From a bacterium (GTDB lineage Bacteria; Chloroflexota; Dormibacteria; UBA8260; Bog-877), in contig JAKABA010000003.1 of the NCBI GenBank assembly GCA_021802115.1, forward strand, positions 20,776 through 84,775: 64,000 nucleotides of DNA, in the 5' to 3' direction. Positions 14,441 to 23,598 of this stretch are shown piece by piece. The position numbers and the translations under genes are program-made. Every line of letters starts with the position of its first letter. Within the stretch, counting starts at the first letter, position 1. The notes beneath the pieces are model-generated. The model saw nothing but the letters and a program-made list of their open reading frames with translations, ran no database searches and was not told where the DNA came from.

Positions 14441-16483
14441 ATGAACCGATCCGTACTGATCCCGGTGCTACTGGCTGGAATTCTGGCGCTCCTGTACGGG
14501 GCGTCCCTGGCCCGCTGGGTGCTCCGACGCTCCCCCGGCAACGAACGTATGCAGGAGATCGGGCAGGCGATCCGCGAGGGGGCCTCAGCGTACCTCAACC
14601 GCCAGTACAGCATCATTGGGGTCATCGGGGTGGTGCTGGCGATCCTGCTGGCCCTCGGAGGCCTGATCAACTCCGCCCTGGGGTGGCAGACGGCGCTGCT
14701 CTTCCTGTTCGGCGCCGGCCTCTCCGCCAGTGCCGGCTACATCGGCATGAACGTATCGGTCCGGAGCAACTACCGGACCGCCGAGGCGGCCCGCTCGGGG
14801 CTGGCACCGGCCTTCCGGGTCGCCTTCAACGGCGGTGCCGTGACCGGGTTCTTCGTGGTCGGCCTGGGGCTGATCGGGGTCACCGTGGCTTTCTGGATCC
14901 TGGACAAGCCGCAGTCGATCGTGGGGCTGGCTTTCGGCGCCTCCCTGATCTCGGTGTTCGCCCGCCTGGGGGGCGGAATCTACACCAAGGCGGCCGATGT
15001 GGGCGCCGACCTGGTGGGCAAGATCGAGGCGGGAATCCCCGAGGACGACCCCCGCAACCCGGCCGTGATCGCCGACAACGTGGGGGACAATGTGGGCGAC
15101 TGCGCGGGGATGGCGGCCGATCTCTTCGAGACCTATGCGGTCACCGCGGTGGCGGCGATGCTGCTGGGCGGGCTGGAGTTTCACAGCTTCGGGCTGACCG
15201 TCTACCCGCTTCTGCTGGGAGCGATCAGCATCGTGGCCTCCATCATCGGCACCTTCTTCGTCCGCATCGGCAAGGGCGGCTGGATCATGGGCGCGCTCTA
15301 CAAGGGCCTGGTGGTGGCGGCCGTGGTGGCGATCGCCGGCTTCGCCATCCTCACCATCGCCCTCAACTCCAGCGGGGCACTCAGCTCCAAGGTTCTGGGA
15401 CACCCGGTCATCAACCTCTTCTGGGCGGGCGTGATCGGAATCGTGATCACCATCCTGATCGTGGCCATCACCGAGTACTTCACCGGAGCCCAGTTCAGCC
15501 CGGTGCGCTCGATCGCCCGCGCCTCGCAGACGGGGCACGCCACCAACATCATCGCCGGGCTGGCCGTGGGCCTGGAGGCGGCGGCGCCGCCGGTGTTCGT
15601 GATCGCGGTGGGAATCCTGGGCGCGTACGCCCTGGCCGGCCTCTACGGGATCGCGATCGCGGCCATGGCCCTGCTAAGCATGGTCGGAATCGTGGTCGCG
15701 ATCGACGCCTACGGGCCGATCACCGACAACGCCGGCGGGATCGCGGAGATGGCCGACCTGCCCGAGGCGGTCCGCAACATCACCGACCCCCTGGATGCGG
15801 TGGGCAACACCACCAAGGCCGTCACCAAGGGCTACGCGATCGGATCGGCGGCGCTGGCCGCGCTGGTGCTCTTCGCGGGTTACACCCTGACCCTGGGCAA
15901 TCACCACTACAACTTCAGCCTCAGCAACCCCAGCGTGATCGTGGGACTCCTCTTCGGCGGCATCCTGCCGATGCTCTTCGCGTCGCTCTCGATGCAGGCC
16001 GTGGGCCGGGCCGCGGGGGGAGTGGTGGAAGAGGTCAGACGGCAGTTCCGCGAGATACCCGGGATCATGGACGGCACCGCCCGCCCGCTCTACGGTCGGG
16101 CGGTGGCAATCGTGACCCGGGCCGCCCAACGGGAGATGATCCTGCCCGGGCTCATCCCGGTGGTGGCCCCCCTCTTGGTGGGCTTCATTCTCGGTCCGGT
16201 GGCGTTGGGGGGGATGCTGATCGGGACCATCGTGGTGGGTCTCTTCGTCGCCCTCCAGATGACCTCAGGTGGGGGTGCCTGGGACAACGCCAAGAAGTAC
16301 ATTGAAGAGGGCAACTACGGCGGCAAGGGAACCGACGCCCACGCCGCCGCGGTGACCGGCGACACCGTCGGCGATCCCTACAAGGACACCGCCGGTCCGG
16401 CGATAAACCCCATGATCAAGGTGGTCAACATCATCGCCATCCTGATCGCCCCCATCATCGCCACCCACTATCTGATCCACTGA
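14441..16483 (+). CDS. hppA: K+-insensitive proton-pumping pyrophosphatase
   Basis: The 680-residue, roughly 16-helix membrane protein couples hydrolysis of PPi to ion export. The pyrophosphate site [20 protein letters not shown] is present, as are conserved Asp-rich loops near the C-terminus ([10 protein letters not shown]). GNTTKA carries Lys where K+-dependent enzymes have Ala, and TKGYAIGSA follows, which marks the K+-independent, H+-pumping class. The preferred start is [13 protein letters not shown]; a TTG ten codons upstream is possible. Such pumps save energy by using PPi from biosynthesis, suiting slow-growing or energy-limited bacteria. A strong hairpin follows the stop. Confidence 0.95.
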   Translation: MNRSVLIPVLLAGILALLYGASLARWVLRRSPGNERMQEIGQAIREGASAYLNRQYSIIGVIGVVLAILLALGGLINSALGWQTALLFLFGAGLSASAGYIGMNVSVRSNYRTAEAARSGLAPAFRVAFNGGAVTGFFVVGLGLIGVTVAFWILDKPQSIVGLAFGASLISVFARLGGGIYTKAADVGADLVGKIEAGIPEDDPRNPAVIADNVGDNVGDCAGMAADLFETYAVTAVAAMLLGGLEFHSFGLTVYPLLLGAISIVASIIGTFFVRIGKGGWIMGALYKGLVVAAVVAIAGFAILTIALNSSGALSSKVLGHPVINLFWAGVIGIVITILIVAITEYFTGAQFSPVRSIARASQTGHATNIIAGLAVGLEAAAPPVFVIAVGILGAYALAGLYGIAIAAMALLSMVGIVVAIDAYGPITDNAGGIAEMADLPEAVRNITDPLDAVGNTTKAVTKGYAIGSAALAALVLFAGYTLTLGNHHYNFSLSNPSVIVGLLFGGILPMLFASLSMQAVGRAAGGVVEEVRRQFREIPGIMDGTARPLYGRAVAIVTRAAQREMILPGLIPVVAPLLVGFILGPVALGGMLIGTIVVGLFVALQMTSGGGAWDNAKKYIEEGNYGGKGTDAHAAAVTGDTVGDPYKDTAGPAINPMIKVVNIIAILIAPIIATHYLIH

Positions 16484-16490
16484 CCCACCT

Positions 16491-16521
16491 CGGGCGGGCG
16501 GGACCTGGGCCCGCCCGCCCG
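16491..16521 (+). terminator. Twelve-base-pair hairpin after hppA
   Basis: CGGGCGGGCGGG (16491-16502) and CCCGCCCGCCCG (16510-16521) pair perfectly around seven bases. The 3' arm ends just before the ribosome site of the next gene, so the hairpin could also tune its translation. Confidence 0.5.
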
Positions 16522-16537
16522 GGAGCAGGAAGAAACC

Positions 16538-16879
16538 ATGGACGAGCCCCAGCAGGCCGAGTATCTGGAGGAGATCGCTGACCTGCGCGCGCGCCTGGCA
16601 AAGCTGGAGCAGGATCAGGCCGATCCCACCCTGATCGAGGAGTACGCGACCGAGGTGAGGCTCCTGGAGGCCCTGCTGCTGGCAGCCAGAGAGCTCCGGG
16701 ATCAGCTCAGGACGCGCCCAGAGCTGGCCGAGAAAATGAGCCTTCACGGCTTTGTGGCGACCCGATTCCAGGACATCTATGCCTTCGTCTACGACCGCGC
16801 CATCGAGATCGATCTGGCGGGGAGGGATCTCGCCCGGGCGGTGGATCAGACCAATTTCGCCGAGTTGCTGGCCGACTGA
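16538..16879 (+). CDS. Small coiled-coil protein of unknown function
   Basis: Translation is supported by a purine-rich AGGAAG site eight bases before the ATG. The 113-residue acidic protein starts MDEPQQAEYLEEIADLRARLAKLEQD, a heptad-patterned coiled coil, followed by further helices and no membrane or signal segment. I do not recognise the family. Its position 55 bases after hppA, separated only by a hairpin, suggests possible co-transcription, but a functional link to the pump is not supported by anything else. Confidence 0.65.
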   Translation: MDEPQQAEYLEEIADLRARLAKLEQDQADPTLIEEYATEVRLLEALLLAARELRDQLRTRPELAEKMSLHGFVATRFQDIYAFVYDRAIEIDLAGRDLARAVDQTNFAELLAD

Positions 16880-17094
16880 TCGCAAGGCGTGCCCGTGCCC
16901 GCCCATGGATTCGCTTGGAGTCGGGTCAGTGCGACTCCGCCTGCGGCCGGGCGGTGGTTCGTAATCACCCCAAAGAGGGATGGCGCCCGCCCCGGATTCC
17001 AGCTACGCTCCTTGGGCTGAGTGGAATGCGGCCCGGAGCACCTGCCGACTCCCTGGGCAGGCGAGGGGCACCCAACCAAAAGGTGGGTAAGGTC

Positions 17095-19044
17095 GTGATC
17101 AGGATTCCCAAACTCCCCTTCTGGCGGCTGCTGGGACTGGCCTGCCTCACCTCCATCTTGGTGGCCGCCTGCGCCGGGGCCACGTCGACCACCAAGCCCA
17201 GTGGAGGCGGCACGGTCACCTTCGCCGAGGCCGCGGCCACCCCGCCCAACTACGTCTTCCCGCTCGAGCCCGCCGCCTACTTCTCGATCAACAACCTCTC
17301 CCAGTTCTCCCAGGACCTCTACCTGCCGCTCTACTGGTTCGGGAAGAACGGGGAGCCGGTGTACAACTCTCAACTCAGTGTCGGTAACGCTCCGGTCTTC
17401 TCCGACAACAACACCGTGGCCACGGTGACCCTGAAGCATTGGGTCTGGTCCGACGGCACCCCCATCACCGCCCGGGACGTGGTCTTCTGGATGAACCTGC
17501 TGAGCGCGGTCACCGACCCCAAGGCCCCGGCGGTGGGCTCCAGCAGCGCGCCCGGACCGGGCTGGGGAGCCAGCGTGCCCGGCGGCTTCCCCACCAATGT
17601 GATCAGCTACCGCCAGACCGGGACTTATTCGGTGCAGTTCGACCTCAACGGCTCCTACAACCCAACCTGGTATCTGTACAACGAGCTGAGCCAGGTCTAC
17701 CCGATCCCGCAACAGTCCTGGGACCGGCTATCCAGCGCCGGAGCGATCGGCAACTACGACACTGGAGCCAGCCTGCGAGTTGCCGTGGCCGGGACGACTC
17801 CGACCCAGTACGTGCCCAATGATCCCGGCACCGCCAGCGGCGGCGCCCTGGGGGTTGCCCAGTTCCTGAACCAGCAGTCCCAGGACCTCGCCACCTACCA
17901 GAGCAACCCGCTCTGGAAGGTTGTGGACGGGCCCTTCAAGATCAGCCAGTTCACCCCCAGCGGATATGTGGCGATGGTGCCCAACCGCGCCTACTCAGGG
18001 ACCCCCAAGCCGACCATCAGCCGCTTCGTGGAAGAGCCGTTCACGACCGACACGGCCGAGTTCAACGCGCTCCGCAGCGGCAGCCTCACCATCGGCTACA
18101 TCCCGGCCCAGTCGCTCGGACAGAAGGCCAGCCTGGAGAAGCAGAAGGGCTACAGCTACAGCCCCTGGGGCGACTTCGCCATCGTCTTCGCCCCCTACAA
18201 CTTCACCAATCCCACGGTGGGCCCAATCTTCCAGCAGTTGTACTTCCGGCAGGCCTTCCAGTCGCTGATCAACCAGCCCCAGTACATCAAGGACTTCTCG
18301 GCCGGCATCGGCACCGTCAACAACGGTCCGGTCCCTGGCTTCCCGGTCAACAATCCGGACGAGAGCACCTTGGAGTCCAAAGGACAGGTATATCCATACG
18401 ACCCGACCAGGGCGGCGAGCCTGCTCAAGGAACACGGCTGGACGGTGGCCCCAGGCGGGGTCACAGTCTGCGGCAAGCCGGGGACGGGCCCTGGGGAATG
18501 CGGCGCCAAGATCAGCGCCGGCGAGCCTCTCAGCTTCACCATGCTCTACTTGAGCGGCTCGACCCAGCTGACCAATGAGATGGAGGCGATGCAGTCAGCG
18601 ATGAAGTCAGTGGCCGGCATCACCATCAGCCTCAAGACCGCGCCGTTCGCGCAGGTCATCGGCACCGCCTTCGGCGGCTGCACCTTCGCCAGTCCGTGCA
18701 GCAACTGGGAACTGGCCGACTGGGGTTCCAACGTGGACTGGGTTTACTCTCCCGACTACTTCCCCACCGGCGGCGAGCTGTATGCCACCGGGGCGTCCAG
18801 CAATGCCGGTGACTACTCCAACCCCACCAACGACGCCAACATCGCCGCGACCCACACTGCGCCCAATCAGGCGGCGGAGATCTCAGCGCTCTTCAAGTAC
18901 GAGAACTACCTGGCCCAGCAGCTGCCGGTGATCCGGATGCCCAACGGCCCCTACCAGCTCACCATGTACAAGAGCGACCTGAAAGGGTTGGTGCCACAGG
19001 GTGTGTACGACGAACTCTACCCGCAGTACTACTCCTTCAGCTGA
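17095..19044 (+). CDS. ABC-type oligopeptide-like substrate-binding lipoprotein
   Basis: The GTG at 17095 follows AGGTGG by eight bases and gives a lipoprotein signal (RIPKLPFWRLLG, hydrophobic core, LVAAC). The 649-residue protein has the family 5 solute-binding layout: an N-terminal lobe with FSQDLYLPLYWF and the region VTLKHWVWSDGTPITARDVVFW (a hallmark of DppA/OppA proteins), a long middle lobe and a C-terminal return (NEMEAMQSAMKSVAGI). It should capture peptides or similar solutes outside the membrane. No permease or ATPase gene is adjacent, so it must work with a transporter elsewhere or act as a sensor. A strong hairpin follows. Confidence 0.9.
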   Translation: MIRIPKLPFWRLLGLACLTSILVAACAGATSTTKPSGGGTVTFAEAAATPPNYVFPLEPAAYFSINNLSQFSQDLYLPLYWFGKNGEPVYNSQLSVGNAPVFSDNNTVATVTLKHWVWSDGTPITARDVVFWMNLLSAVTDPKAPAVGSSSAPGPGWGASVPGGFPTNVISYRQTGTYSVQFDLNGSYNPTWYLYNELSQVYPIPQQSWDRLSSAGAIGNYDTGASLRVAVAGTTPTQYVPNDPGTASGGALGVAQFLNQQSQDLATYQSNPLWKVVDGPFKISQFTPSGYVAMVPNRAYSGTPKPTISRFVEEPFTTDTAEFNALRSGSLTIGYIPAQSLGQKASLEKQKGYSYSPWGDFAIVFAPYNFTNPTVGPIFQQLYFRQAFQSLINQPQYIKDFSAGIGTVNNGPVPGFPVNNPDESTLESKGQVYPYDPTRAASLLKEHGWTVAPGGVTVCGKPGTGPGECGAKISAGEPLSFTMLYLSGSTQLTNEMEAMQSAMKSVAGITISLKTAPFAQVIGTAFGGCTFASPCSNWELADWGSNVDWVYSPDYFPTGGELYATGASSNAGDYSNPTNDANIAATHTAPNQAAEISALFKYENYLAQQLPVIRMPNGPYQLTMYKSDLKGLVPQGVYDELYPQYYSFS

Positions 19045-19070
19045 CAGCAGGCTGGGCTAGGCACGGCGGG

Positions 19071-19105
19071 GGGCTGGATCGGTCGCAAGTGGACCGGTCC
19101 AGCCC
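19071..19105 (+). terminator. Fourteen-base-pair hairpin after the binding-protein gene
   Basis: GGGCTGGATCGGTC (19071-19084) pairs with GACCGGTCCAGCCC (19092-19105), with one G-U pair and a seven-base loop. It begins 27 bases after the stop and lacks a T run. Confidence 0.55.
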
Positions 19106-19190
19106 GAGCCGCACTGCTTGGTCCTGGCGGCGGGCCGCTCAGCAGGGAGTGCGCGCCAGCGCTGAGCGCACGCAGCACGCTGGCGATTGC

Positions 19191-19231
19191 TTGACCGGGA
19201 CGGAGCCCGGGTATATTGTAGTAACTGCTAC
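19191..19231 (+). promoter_or_regulatory. Promoter with palindromic operator for the aldolase-MarR operon
   Basis: TTGACC (19191-19196) lies 15-17 bases before TATATT/TATTGT (19212-19219). GTAGTAACTGCTAC (19218-19231) is an imperfect palindrome covering the expected transcription start. MarR proteins favour such sites, and the operon encodes a MarR protein, so autoregulation is likely. Confidence 0.5.
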
Positions 19232-19295
19232 GGTAGTCCAACCTGAGGGTAGATCCCCAAAGTGGGCATCCAAGCCGCAAGTCGAGGTGAACCGA

Positions 19296-19967
19296 ATGAG
19301 CCCTGCCATCGAGTCCCAGACCGAACTCCGCCTCTCGGTCGTGGCGGCCGCCGCAACCCTGTTTCGGAACCGGGTCATGTCTCACACGGGCCACGCCAAT
19401 CTCTCCGCCCGTCTCGGCGACGATGAGATGCTGCTGACCGTGTCCGGGATGGTGCGGGACCTGGGTCCGGACGGGATGACCCGAGTGAGGCTGGACGGCA
19501 CGGTCCTCGAGGGTGGTCTGGATCCCACCAACGCCGAGATCGTCGACATGCACGCCAAGGTCTACCTGGAACGGCCCCAGGTGGGCGGGGTCATCCACAC
19601 TCACTCCCCCAGCCTGCTTGGGTTCGCAATGGCCAACCGCCCGCTGCCATGCCGCTATGAGGCGCTGCTGCGCTTCGGCCAGGCAACCGAGGTGCCGGTG
19701 GTGCCGTGGGCTCCCAGGGGATCGGAAAGGTCGGTGAGAGGGATCGTGGACGCTCTTCACGAGCATCCCGCCACCCAGGCGGTTCTGCTCGGCAACCACG
19801 GCGTCCTGGTCCTCGGGAAGGACCCCCAGGCAGCGGCGGCGCTGCTCACGGTGCTGGAGGAGGCGGCGGCGGCCGAGCTCGCGGCCGGCACCATGGGAGG
19901 TGCCAAGGACTTCCCCGAGGGCGCCCTGGACGAGGTTCGCGCCGCTATGGCCCGAGTGCGCCCGTGA
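19296..19967 (+). CDS. Class II aldolase/adducin-family protein
   Basis: The 223-residue protein starts MSPAIESQTELRLSVV, seven bases after GAGG. It has the class II aldolase fold: GHANLSAR substrate loop, Glu and His in AEIVDMHAKVY, the zinc-binding HTH in GGVIHTHSPS and a third zinc His in GNHGVLV. Relatives are L-fuculose-phosphate and L-ribulose-phosphate enzymes and methylthioribulose-phosphate dehydratase. The substrate cannot be told. Its stop overlaps the next start (GTGA), and the three genes downstream also overlap, so it heads a four-gene unit apparently under MarR control. Confidence 0.85.
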   Translation: MSPAIESQTELRLSVVAAAATLFRNRVMSHTGHANLSARLGDDEMLLTVSGMVRDLGPDGMTRVRLDGTVLEGGLDPTNAEIVDMHAKVYLERPQVGGVIHTHSPSLLGFAMANRPLPCRYEALLRFGQATEVPVVPWAPRGSERSVRGIVDALHEHPATQAVLLGNHGVLVLGKDPQAAAALLTVLEEAAAAELAAGTMGGAKDFPEGALDEVRAAMARVRP

Positions 19968-20395
19968 GCGCCGCCAGCGACCCGGAGTCGGTCGAGCGGA
20001 TCAGGCAGTCCTACATCGACCTCACCGGCTCCGTCCCGGCCGCGATCGAGGCCCGTCTGCTGCTCGCCGACGCCGCCGGGCGCCAGGGCGCGGTTGAGGC
20101 GATCGAGGCGATGCGCCGGGAACTGATCATGGCGAGCCCGCTGGGCCGGAAGGTCGGCCAGCTGGTGCACTTCGGCCAGCTGCTCGCGCTCGGGAGGGGC
20201 GGACCTGCCCGGCTGCACGCTCGGTCGGCCCGGCGCGCGGGCGCGACTCTGGCCGAGCTCAGCGGCGTCGCCGAGTTGGCCCTGATCACGGCGGGAATGC
20301 CCGCGTACGGGCTGGGAGTCGAGATCCTGACCGAGCTCATGGACGACGAGCCGATGGAGGAGCGCGTTGCCAGGGCCCACCCGGTTGACGGCTGA
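19964..20395 (+). CDS. Carboxymuconolactone-decarboxylase-like protein without CxxC
   Basis: The GTG overlaps the aldolase stop. The 143-residue all-helical protein resembles the CMD/AhpD fold in its second half: PARLHARSARRAGATLAEL followed by GVAELALITAGMPAYG matches the usual pattern of a His after CxxC, then AxxxGAT(xE/AE)L and a final Gly-Pro-Ala helix cap. The redox CxxC is missing, and the protein has no Cys in this segment. It is therefore not a peroxidase-type AhpD; lyase or structural roles remain open. Its stop overlaps the MarR gene. Confidence 0.65.
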   Translation: MSAASDPESVERIRQSYIDLTGSVPAAIEARLLLADAAGRQGAVEAIEAMRRELIMASPLGRKVGQLVHFGQLLALGRGGPARLHARSARRAGATLAELSGVAELALITAGMPAYGLGVEILTELMDDEPMEERVARAHPVDG

Positions 20396-20885
20396 AGTGG
20401 CACCCTCAGACAGGCCCACAGCGGCGGCCAGGGTTTCCCTACGGCAGGGGGTCGGGTTCCGCGTCGGCAGGGTGCAGCGGCGCCTGCGCGCGGCCTGGGC
20501 CGCTCGGATCGCGGATCTGGACCTCGCCCCACCCCAGGCGGCGGTGCTGCGGGCACTGGGCGAGCGGCCCGGGCTGGGAGTGCGAGCTGTGGCCAGAGAG
20601 ATCGGGACCGACCCCATGAACGTCAAGCACATAGCGGACGCCCTGGAGGCGCGCGGCCTGCTCGGAAGCCAGCTTGACCCGTCCGATCGCCGCACCCGCT
20701 GCCTGCGGCTGTCCCCCGTGGGCAGCGACCTCTGTGAGGCGGTCGACCAGCGGGCTCAGCTCCATGAGCGCTGGCTGCGGGACCTGCTCGGGGAGGCGCC
20801 CTATGCCCGTCTGGGACGGGCCCTGGACAATCTGGAGACCAGGCTGAGCGGCGTCGACGGGACGGAGGGTAGAGATGGAGATTGA
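20367..20885 (+). CDS. MarR-family transcriptional regulator
   Basis: TTG start, four bases after GGAGGAG; a GTG ten codons in is the alternative. The 172-residue protein has the MarR winged helix: LAPPQAAVLRALGERPGLGVRAVAREIG, the recognition helix DPMNVKHIADALEARGLL and the wing DPSDRRTRCLRLSPVG. Flanking helices give the dimer interface. It sits third in the aldolase operon and overlaps both neighbours, so it probably represses its own operon through the GTAG-type palindrome at 19218. The inducer may be a phenolic, sugar or toxic compound handled by the neighbouring enzymes. Confidence 0.87.
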   Translation: MPGPTRLTAEVAPSDRPTAAARVSLRQGVGFRVGRVQRRLRAAWAARIADLDLAPPQAAVLRALGERPGLGVRAVAREIGTDPMNVKHIADALEARGLLGSQLDPSDRRTRCLRLSPVGSDLCEAVDQRAQLHERWLRDLLGEAPYARLGRALDNLETRLSGVDGTEGRDGD

Positions 20886-21528
20886 TCCCAGGTCGGAGGC
20901 CAGTCCAGGCCACGGTGCCCCCCAGGACTGGGACCGCCACCATGCCGAGCACCAGTGGTCGAGCGACCCTGACCCACTGCTGGTGGAGCTGGCCGGCCCG
21001 CTACCGCCGGGGCGCGCCCTGGACCTGGGCTGTGGGACCGGGCGCAACGCGCTCTGGCTGGCCCGTCAGGGCTGGCAGGTGACCGGGATCGATGGCTCCG
21101 CCGTGGGACTGGCCAAGGCCCGCGAACGGGCGCTGGCGGCCGGCCTAGAGCTGGAGCTGATCCAGGCCGACATCACGGACAAGGCGCTCGCGACGGGTCA
21201 CTATGACCTGGTGGTGATGGCCAACCTGCACTTCGCGCCAGAGGTGCTGGCGCTGGTCCTGGCCCAAGCCGCGAGCTCCCTGGCCCAGGCGGGGCACCTG
21301 TTCCTGGTGGGGCACCACCTGGACAACTTGGGGCACCATGGGCCGCCGATGGCCGAGCGTCTCTACACCGAGGAGCGCATTTCGGAGCTGCTTCCGCCCA
21401 GCCTAACGGTGGAGCGGTTGGAGCGGTGCGAGCGAATCGGCGGCAGTGACCTCGACCAGCGTCACGACATCTCACTGCTGGTCTGGGCGGGCGCCAAGCC
21501 TGCCCTGGCGGCTCCGGGAACTGGCTGA
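20875..21528 (+). CDS. SAM-dependent class I methyltransferase (paralogue 1)
   Basis: The 217-residue protein overlaps the MarR gene by 11 bases. The AdoMet site is ALDLGCGTGRNALWLARQGW (motif I), with acidic motif II in GIDGSAVGL, then QADIT and YDLVVMANLHFAP. The conserved GHHLDNLG segment lies near residue 145. This pattern resembles TehB or thiopurine-type small-molecule methyltransferases, which detoxify tellurite, selenite or xenobiotics. A close paralogue is at 56006-56641. The N-terminal Trp-Asp region (QDWDRHHAEHQWSSDPDPLL) is shared by both. Confidence 0.88.
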   Translation: MEIDPRSEASPGHGAPQDWDRHHAEHQWSSDPDPLLVELAGPLPPGRALDLGCGTGRNALWLARQGWQVTGIDGSAVGLAKARERALAAGLELELIQADITDKALATGHYDLVVMANLHFAPEVLALVLAQAASSLAQAGHLFLVGHHLDNLGHHGPPMAERLYTEERISELLPPSLTVERLERCERIGGSDLDQRHDISLLVWAGAKPALAAPGTG

Positions 21529-21554
21529 ATCGACTCCCCAATAATGGCCGCTTC

Positions 21555-21576
21555 GGGCCGCCGGCTTCAGCGGCCC
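21555..21576. terminator. Stem-loop between convergent methyltransferase and nitrilase genes
   Basis: GGGCCGC (21555-21561) and GCGGCCC (21570-21576) pair around eight bases in the 76-base convergent spacer, a suitable place for a bidirectional terminator. Confidence 0.4.
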
Positions 21577-21604
21577 TCGCCTGCGCCCCTAGGACAAGCC
21601 GGCC

Positions 21605-23047
21605 TCAGGCTCGGGGGCGGGCTCTCGCCATGATCTCGGCGATGACCTGACCCTTCGCCTCCGCGTAGTAGTTCATGTCGGGCCAGTCCCGCTTGGCCAG
21701 CGCTAGCTTGGTGCGCTCGTAGAGGCCGCGGTCCTCCGGGTGAGTTCGGAGCCAGTCGCGGAGCGCGAGATAGTCGCCGGCCTCAGCGCCGCCGACCTTC
21801 CACAGGTGCAGGTGCACGTCTCTTTCCGGAGTGCGGAACATGAGGTGACCGGGCTCGCGGACCCGCAACCGGTAGCCGGCCGACTCCAGCGGCCCCTGGT
21901 AGAGGGTCACGTCCTCAGGGCGGTCGACCTCGACCAGGATGTCGATGATGGGCTTGCTGGCAAGTTCCGGGACCGCGGTGGAACCGATGTGCTCGACCCT
22001 CAGGGCCAGGGCTCCCAGGGCGGCCAATACGCGTTGGCGCTCGACCAAGAACCGGCCCGGCCAATCTGGATCGTAGTCCGCGATCCGCACCTTCACCGGC
22101 TCTCGTCCCCCGATCAGGACCGCGTCGAGCTGGCTATCGAGGTGGCTGGGCAGGGACGGCTGACGGCGGGAGTCGGAGCGGGCGAACACCGGCAGGGGGG
22201 GATCGGCCGCCGCCAGCCGTCGGTAGGCGCCGGGCTTGCGATAGGCGTCGGCCCAGGTCTCGGTCTCCCGATACCGCCGGAGCCGGTCGAGATCGATGGT
22301 GGCGTAGACGATTCCCTCCTCGGGCCCGGCCTGGACCACCTGTTGGTCGCGCGGCCGACCGTCGGGCTCGCACACCACTCCGTCGAAGGCGCAGGAGCGG
22401 CCGTTGAACTGGGGCGCGGGATAGTTGGCCAGCGCCACCGCGATCATGTTCTCGAAGGCGCGGGCGCGGAGCTGAGCCAGCCGCTCGTCACTCATGTCGC
22501 AGGCGTTGGGGACCAGGACCACCTCGGCGCCGCCCAGCATCAGCTCCCGGGCCGACTCTGGAAACTCCCGGTCGTAGCAGATCATGACCCCCACCTGGAC
22601 CGGCCCCGTCCGGGTGTCGAGCGTGGCGACCTCGAATCCCTCGCCCGGGGTCAGCGCCGCCTCCATGGAGAAGTCACACGTGTGCACCTTGGCGTAGGTC
22701 AAGACGGCCCTGCCGTGGCGGTCTATCAGCACCGCCGTGTTGCGAGGCATGCCCGGCCAGCGCTCCAGGTAGGTCGCGACGATGGCGATCCCCAACCGCT
22801 TGGCGGCCTCCGCCAGGCGGCCCAGCCAGGGGTCGTCCCGGCCCAGGGCCGCCGCCTGCCAGCTGGCACGGGCCGCCTCCCCACCCGGGCAGGGGGCGTA
22901 ACCGATCTGCCACAGCTCGGGCAGCAGCAGCAGATCGGCATTGTTCTCGGCGGCGCGGGCCGCCGCGGCCAGGGCCAGGCCCAGATTGGCCTCGGCATCC
23001 GGTCCGGCGGATGCGAGCTGGCAGAGCGCGATCACCACCTCCGTCAT
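21605..23047 (-). CDS. Nitrilase-superfamily hydrolase fused to GrpB-type nucleotidyltransferase domain
   Basis: The 480-residue protein joins two domains. Residues 1-290 are a carbon-nitrogen hydrolase with the complete triad: Glu44 in LLLPELWQ, Lys120 in TYAKVHTC and Cys157 in VMICYDREFPE. These enzymes cleave amides or nitriles. Residues 317-478 are a GrpB/UPF0157 domain (VRIADYDPDWPGRF, VEHIGSTAVPELASKPIIDILVEV), a nucleotidyltransferase-like fold with GST and DxxxE-like acidic positions. The linker (290-316) is short and polar. I know both families as separate proteins; the fusion suggests linked reactions. The reading frame is continuous, so it is not a sequencing join in any obvious way. 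Confidence 0.88.
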   Translation of the reverse strand: MTEVVIALCQLASAGPDAEANLGLALAAAARAAENNADLLLLPELWQIGYAPCPGGEAARASWQAAALGRDDPWLGRLAEAAKRLGIAIVATYLERWPGMPRNTAVLIDRHGRAVLTYAKVHTCDFSMEAALTPGEGFEVATLDTRTGPVQVGVMICYDREFPESARELMLGGAEVVLVPNACDMSDERLAQLRARAFENMIAVALANYPAPQFNGRSCAFDGVVCEPDGRPRDQQVVQAGPEEGIVYATIDLDRLRRYRETETWADAYRKPGAYRRLAAADPPLPVFARSDSRRQPSLPSHLDSQLDAVLIGGREPVKVRIADYDPDWPGRFLVERQRVLAALGALALRVEHIGSTAVPELASKPIIDILVEVDRPEDVTLYQGPLESAGYRLRVREPGHLMFRTPERDVHLHLWKVGGAEAGDYLALRDWLRTHPEDRGLYERTKLALAKRDWPDMNYYAEAKGQVIAEIMARARPRA

Positions 23048-23169
23048 CGTGCCATTATTGGCGGCCGGACCCGGGCTGCGATTGAGATCCGCGGGCCGGT
23101 CTCAATCCGCCTGCGGCCTGGCCGAGACTTTGTCCCCTGGGGGTCGGGCTCAGCCCGGGCCGAGCGCAG

Positions 23170-23589
23170 CTATGGCTGCGCGGCGCACTGGGCGCAGACC
23201 CCATGACCCACCAGGTCCACCCGGTCCACGGCGAATGAGAGCGCATGGGCCGCCTGGTCCACCCACATGGGGACTTGGGGTGCGCTCACGTCGAAGGTCC
23301 CCCCACATTGGTCACAGACCAAGTGCTGGTGGGAGTCGTTGCCATCCTGGATGGTCTCGTAGGCACTGGCATGCGCGAGCTGGATCTTGCGGGCCAGCCC
23401 CTGCTCCACCAGCAGGTCCAGGGTCCGGTAGACCGTGGTGCGCTGGAAGCCGGGCACCTTCCGGGAGATGCTGGTGCAGAGTTCGTCGGCGGTGGCGTGG
23501 CCCGGGCTCTCCTGAAGGGCGGCATATACCAGCCGCCGCTGGGGCGTCAGTCGCTTGCCCTGCCCGCGCAACGCTTCCAGTCCTTTCAC
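23170..23589 (-). CDS. Fur-family metalloregulator
   Basis: The preferred start is the GTG at 23589, giving 139 residues beginning MKGLEALRGQGKRLTPQRR; the longer upstream frame is Cys/Pro-rich and unlike the family. The winged helix is TPQRRLVYAALQ to FQRTTVYRTLDLLVEQGL. The dimer domain has the regulatory-site segment SHQHLVCDQCG, and a second CxxC (GVCAQC) completes the structural zinc site. The exact subtype (Fur, PerR or Zur) is not decidable by eye. No Shine-Dalgarno is present; TATCAT nine bases upstream suggests a leaderless mRNA. Divergent from mrp, whose iron-sulfur role makes iron or oxidative control of both plausible. Confidence 0.85.
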   Translation of the reverse strand: MKGLEALRGQGKRLTPQRRLVYAALQESPGHATADELCTSISRKVPGFQRTTVYRTLDLLVEQGLARKIQLAHASAYETIQDGNDSHQHLVCDQCGGTFDVSAPQVPMWVDQAAHALSFAVDRVDLVGHGVCAQCAAQP

Positions 23590-23598
23590 AAGAACTCG

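Noticed and set aside
14197..16305. 702-residue plus-strand open frame
   Set aside because: It is an Arg/Gly/Asp-rich shadow of hppA in another frame; hppA has full family motifs.
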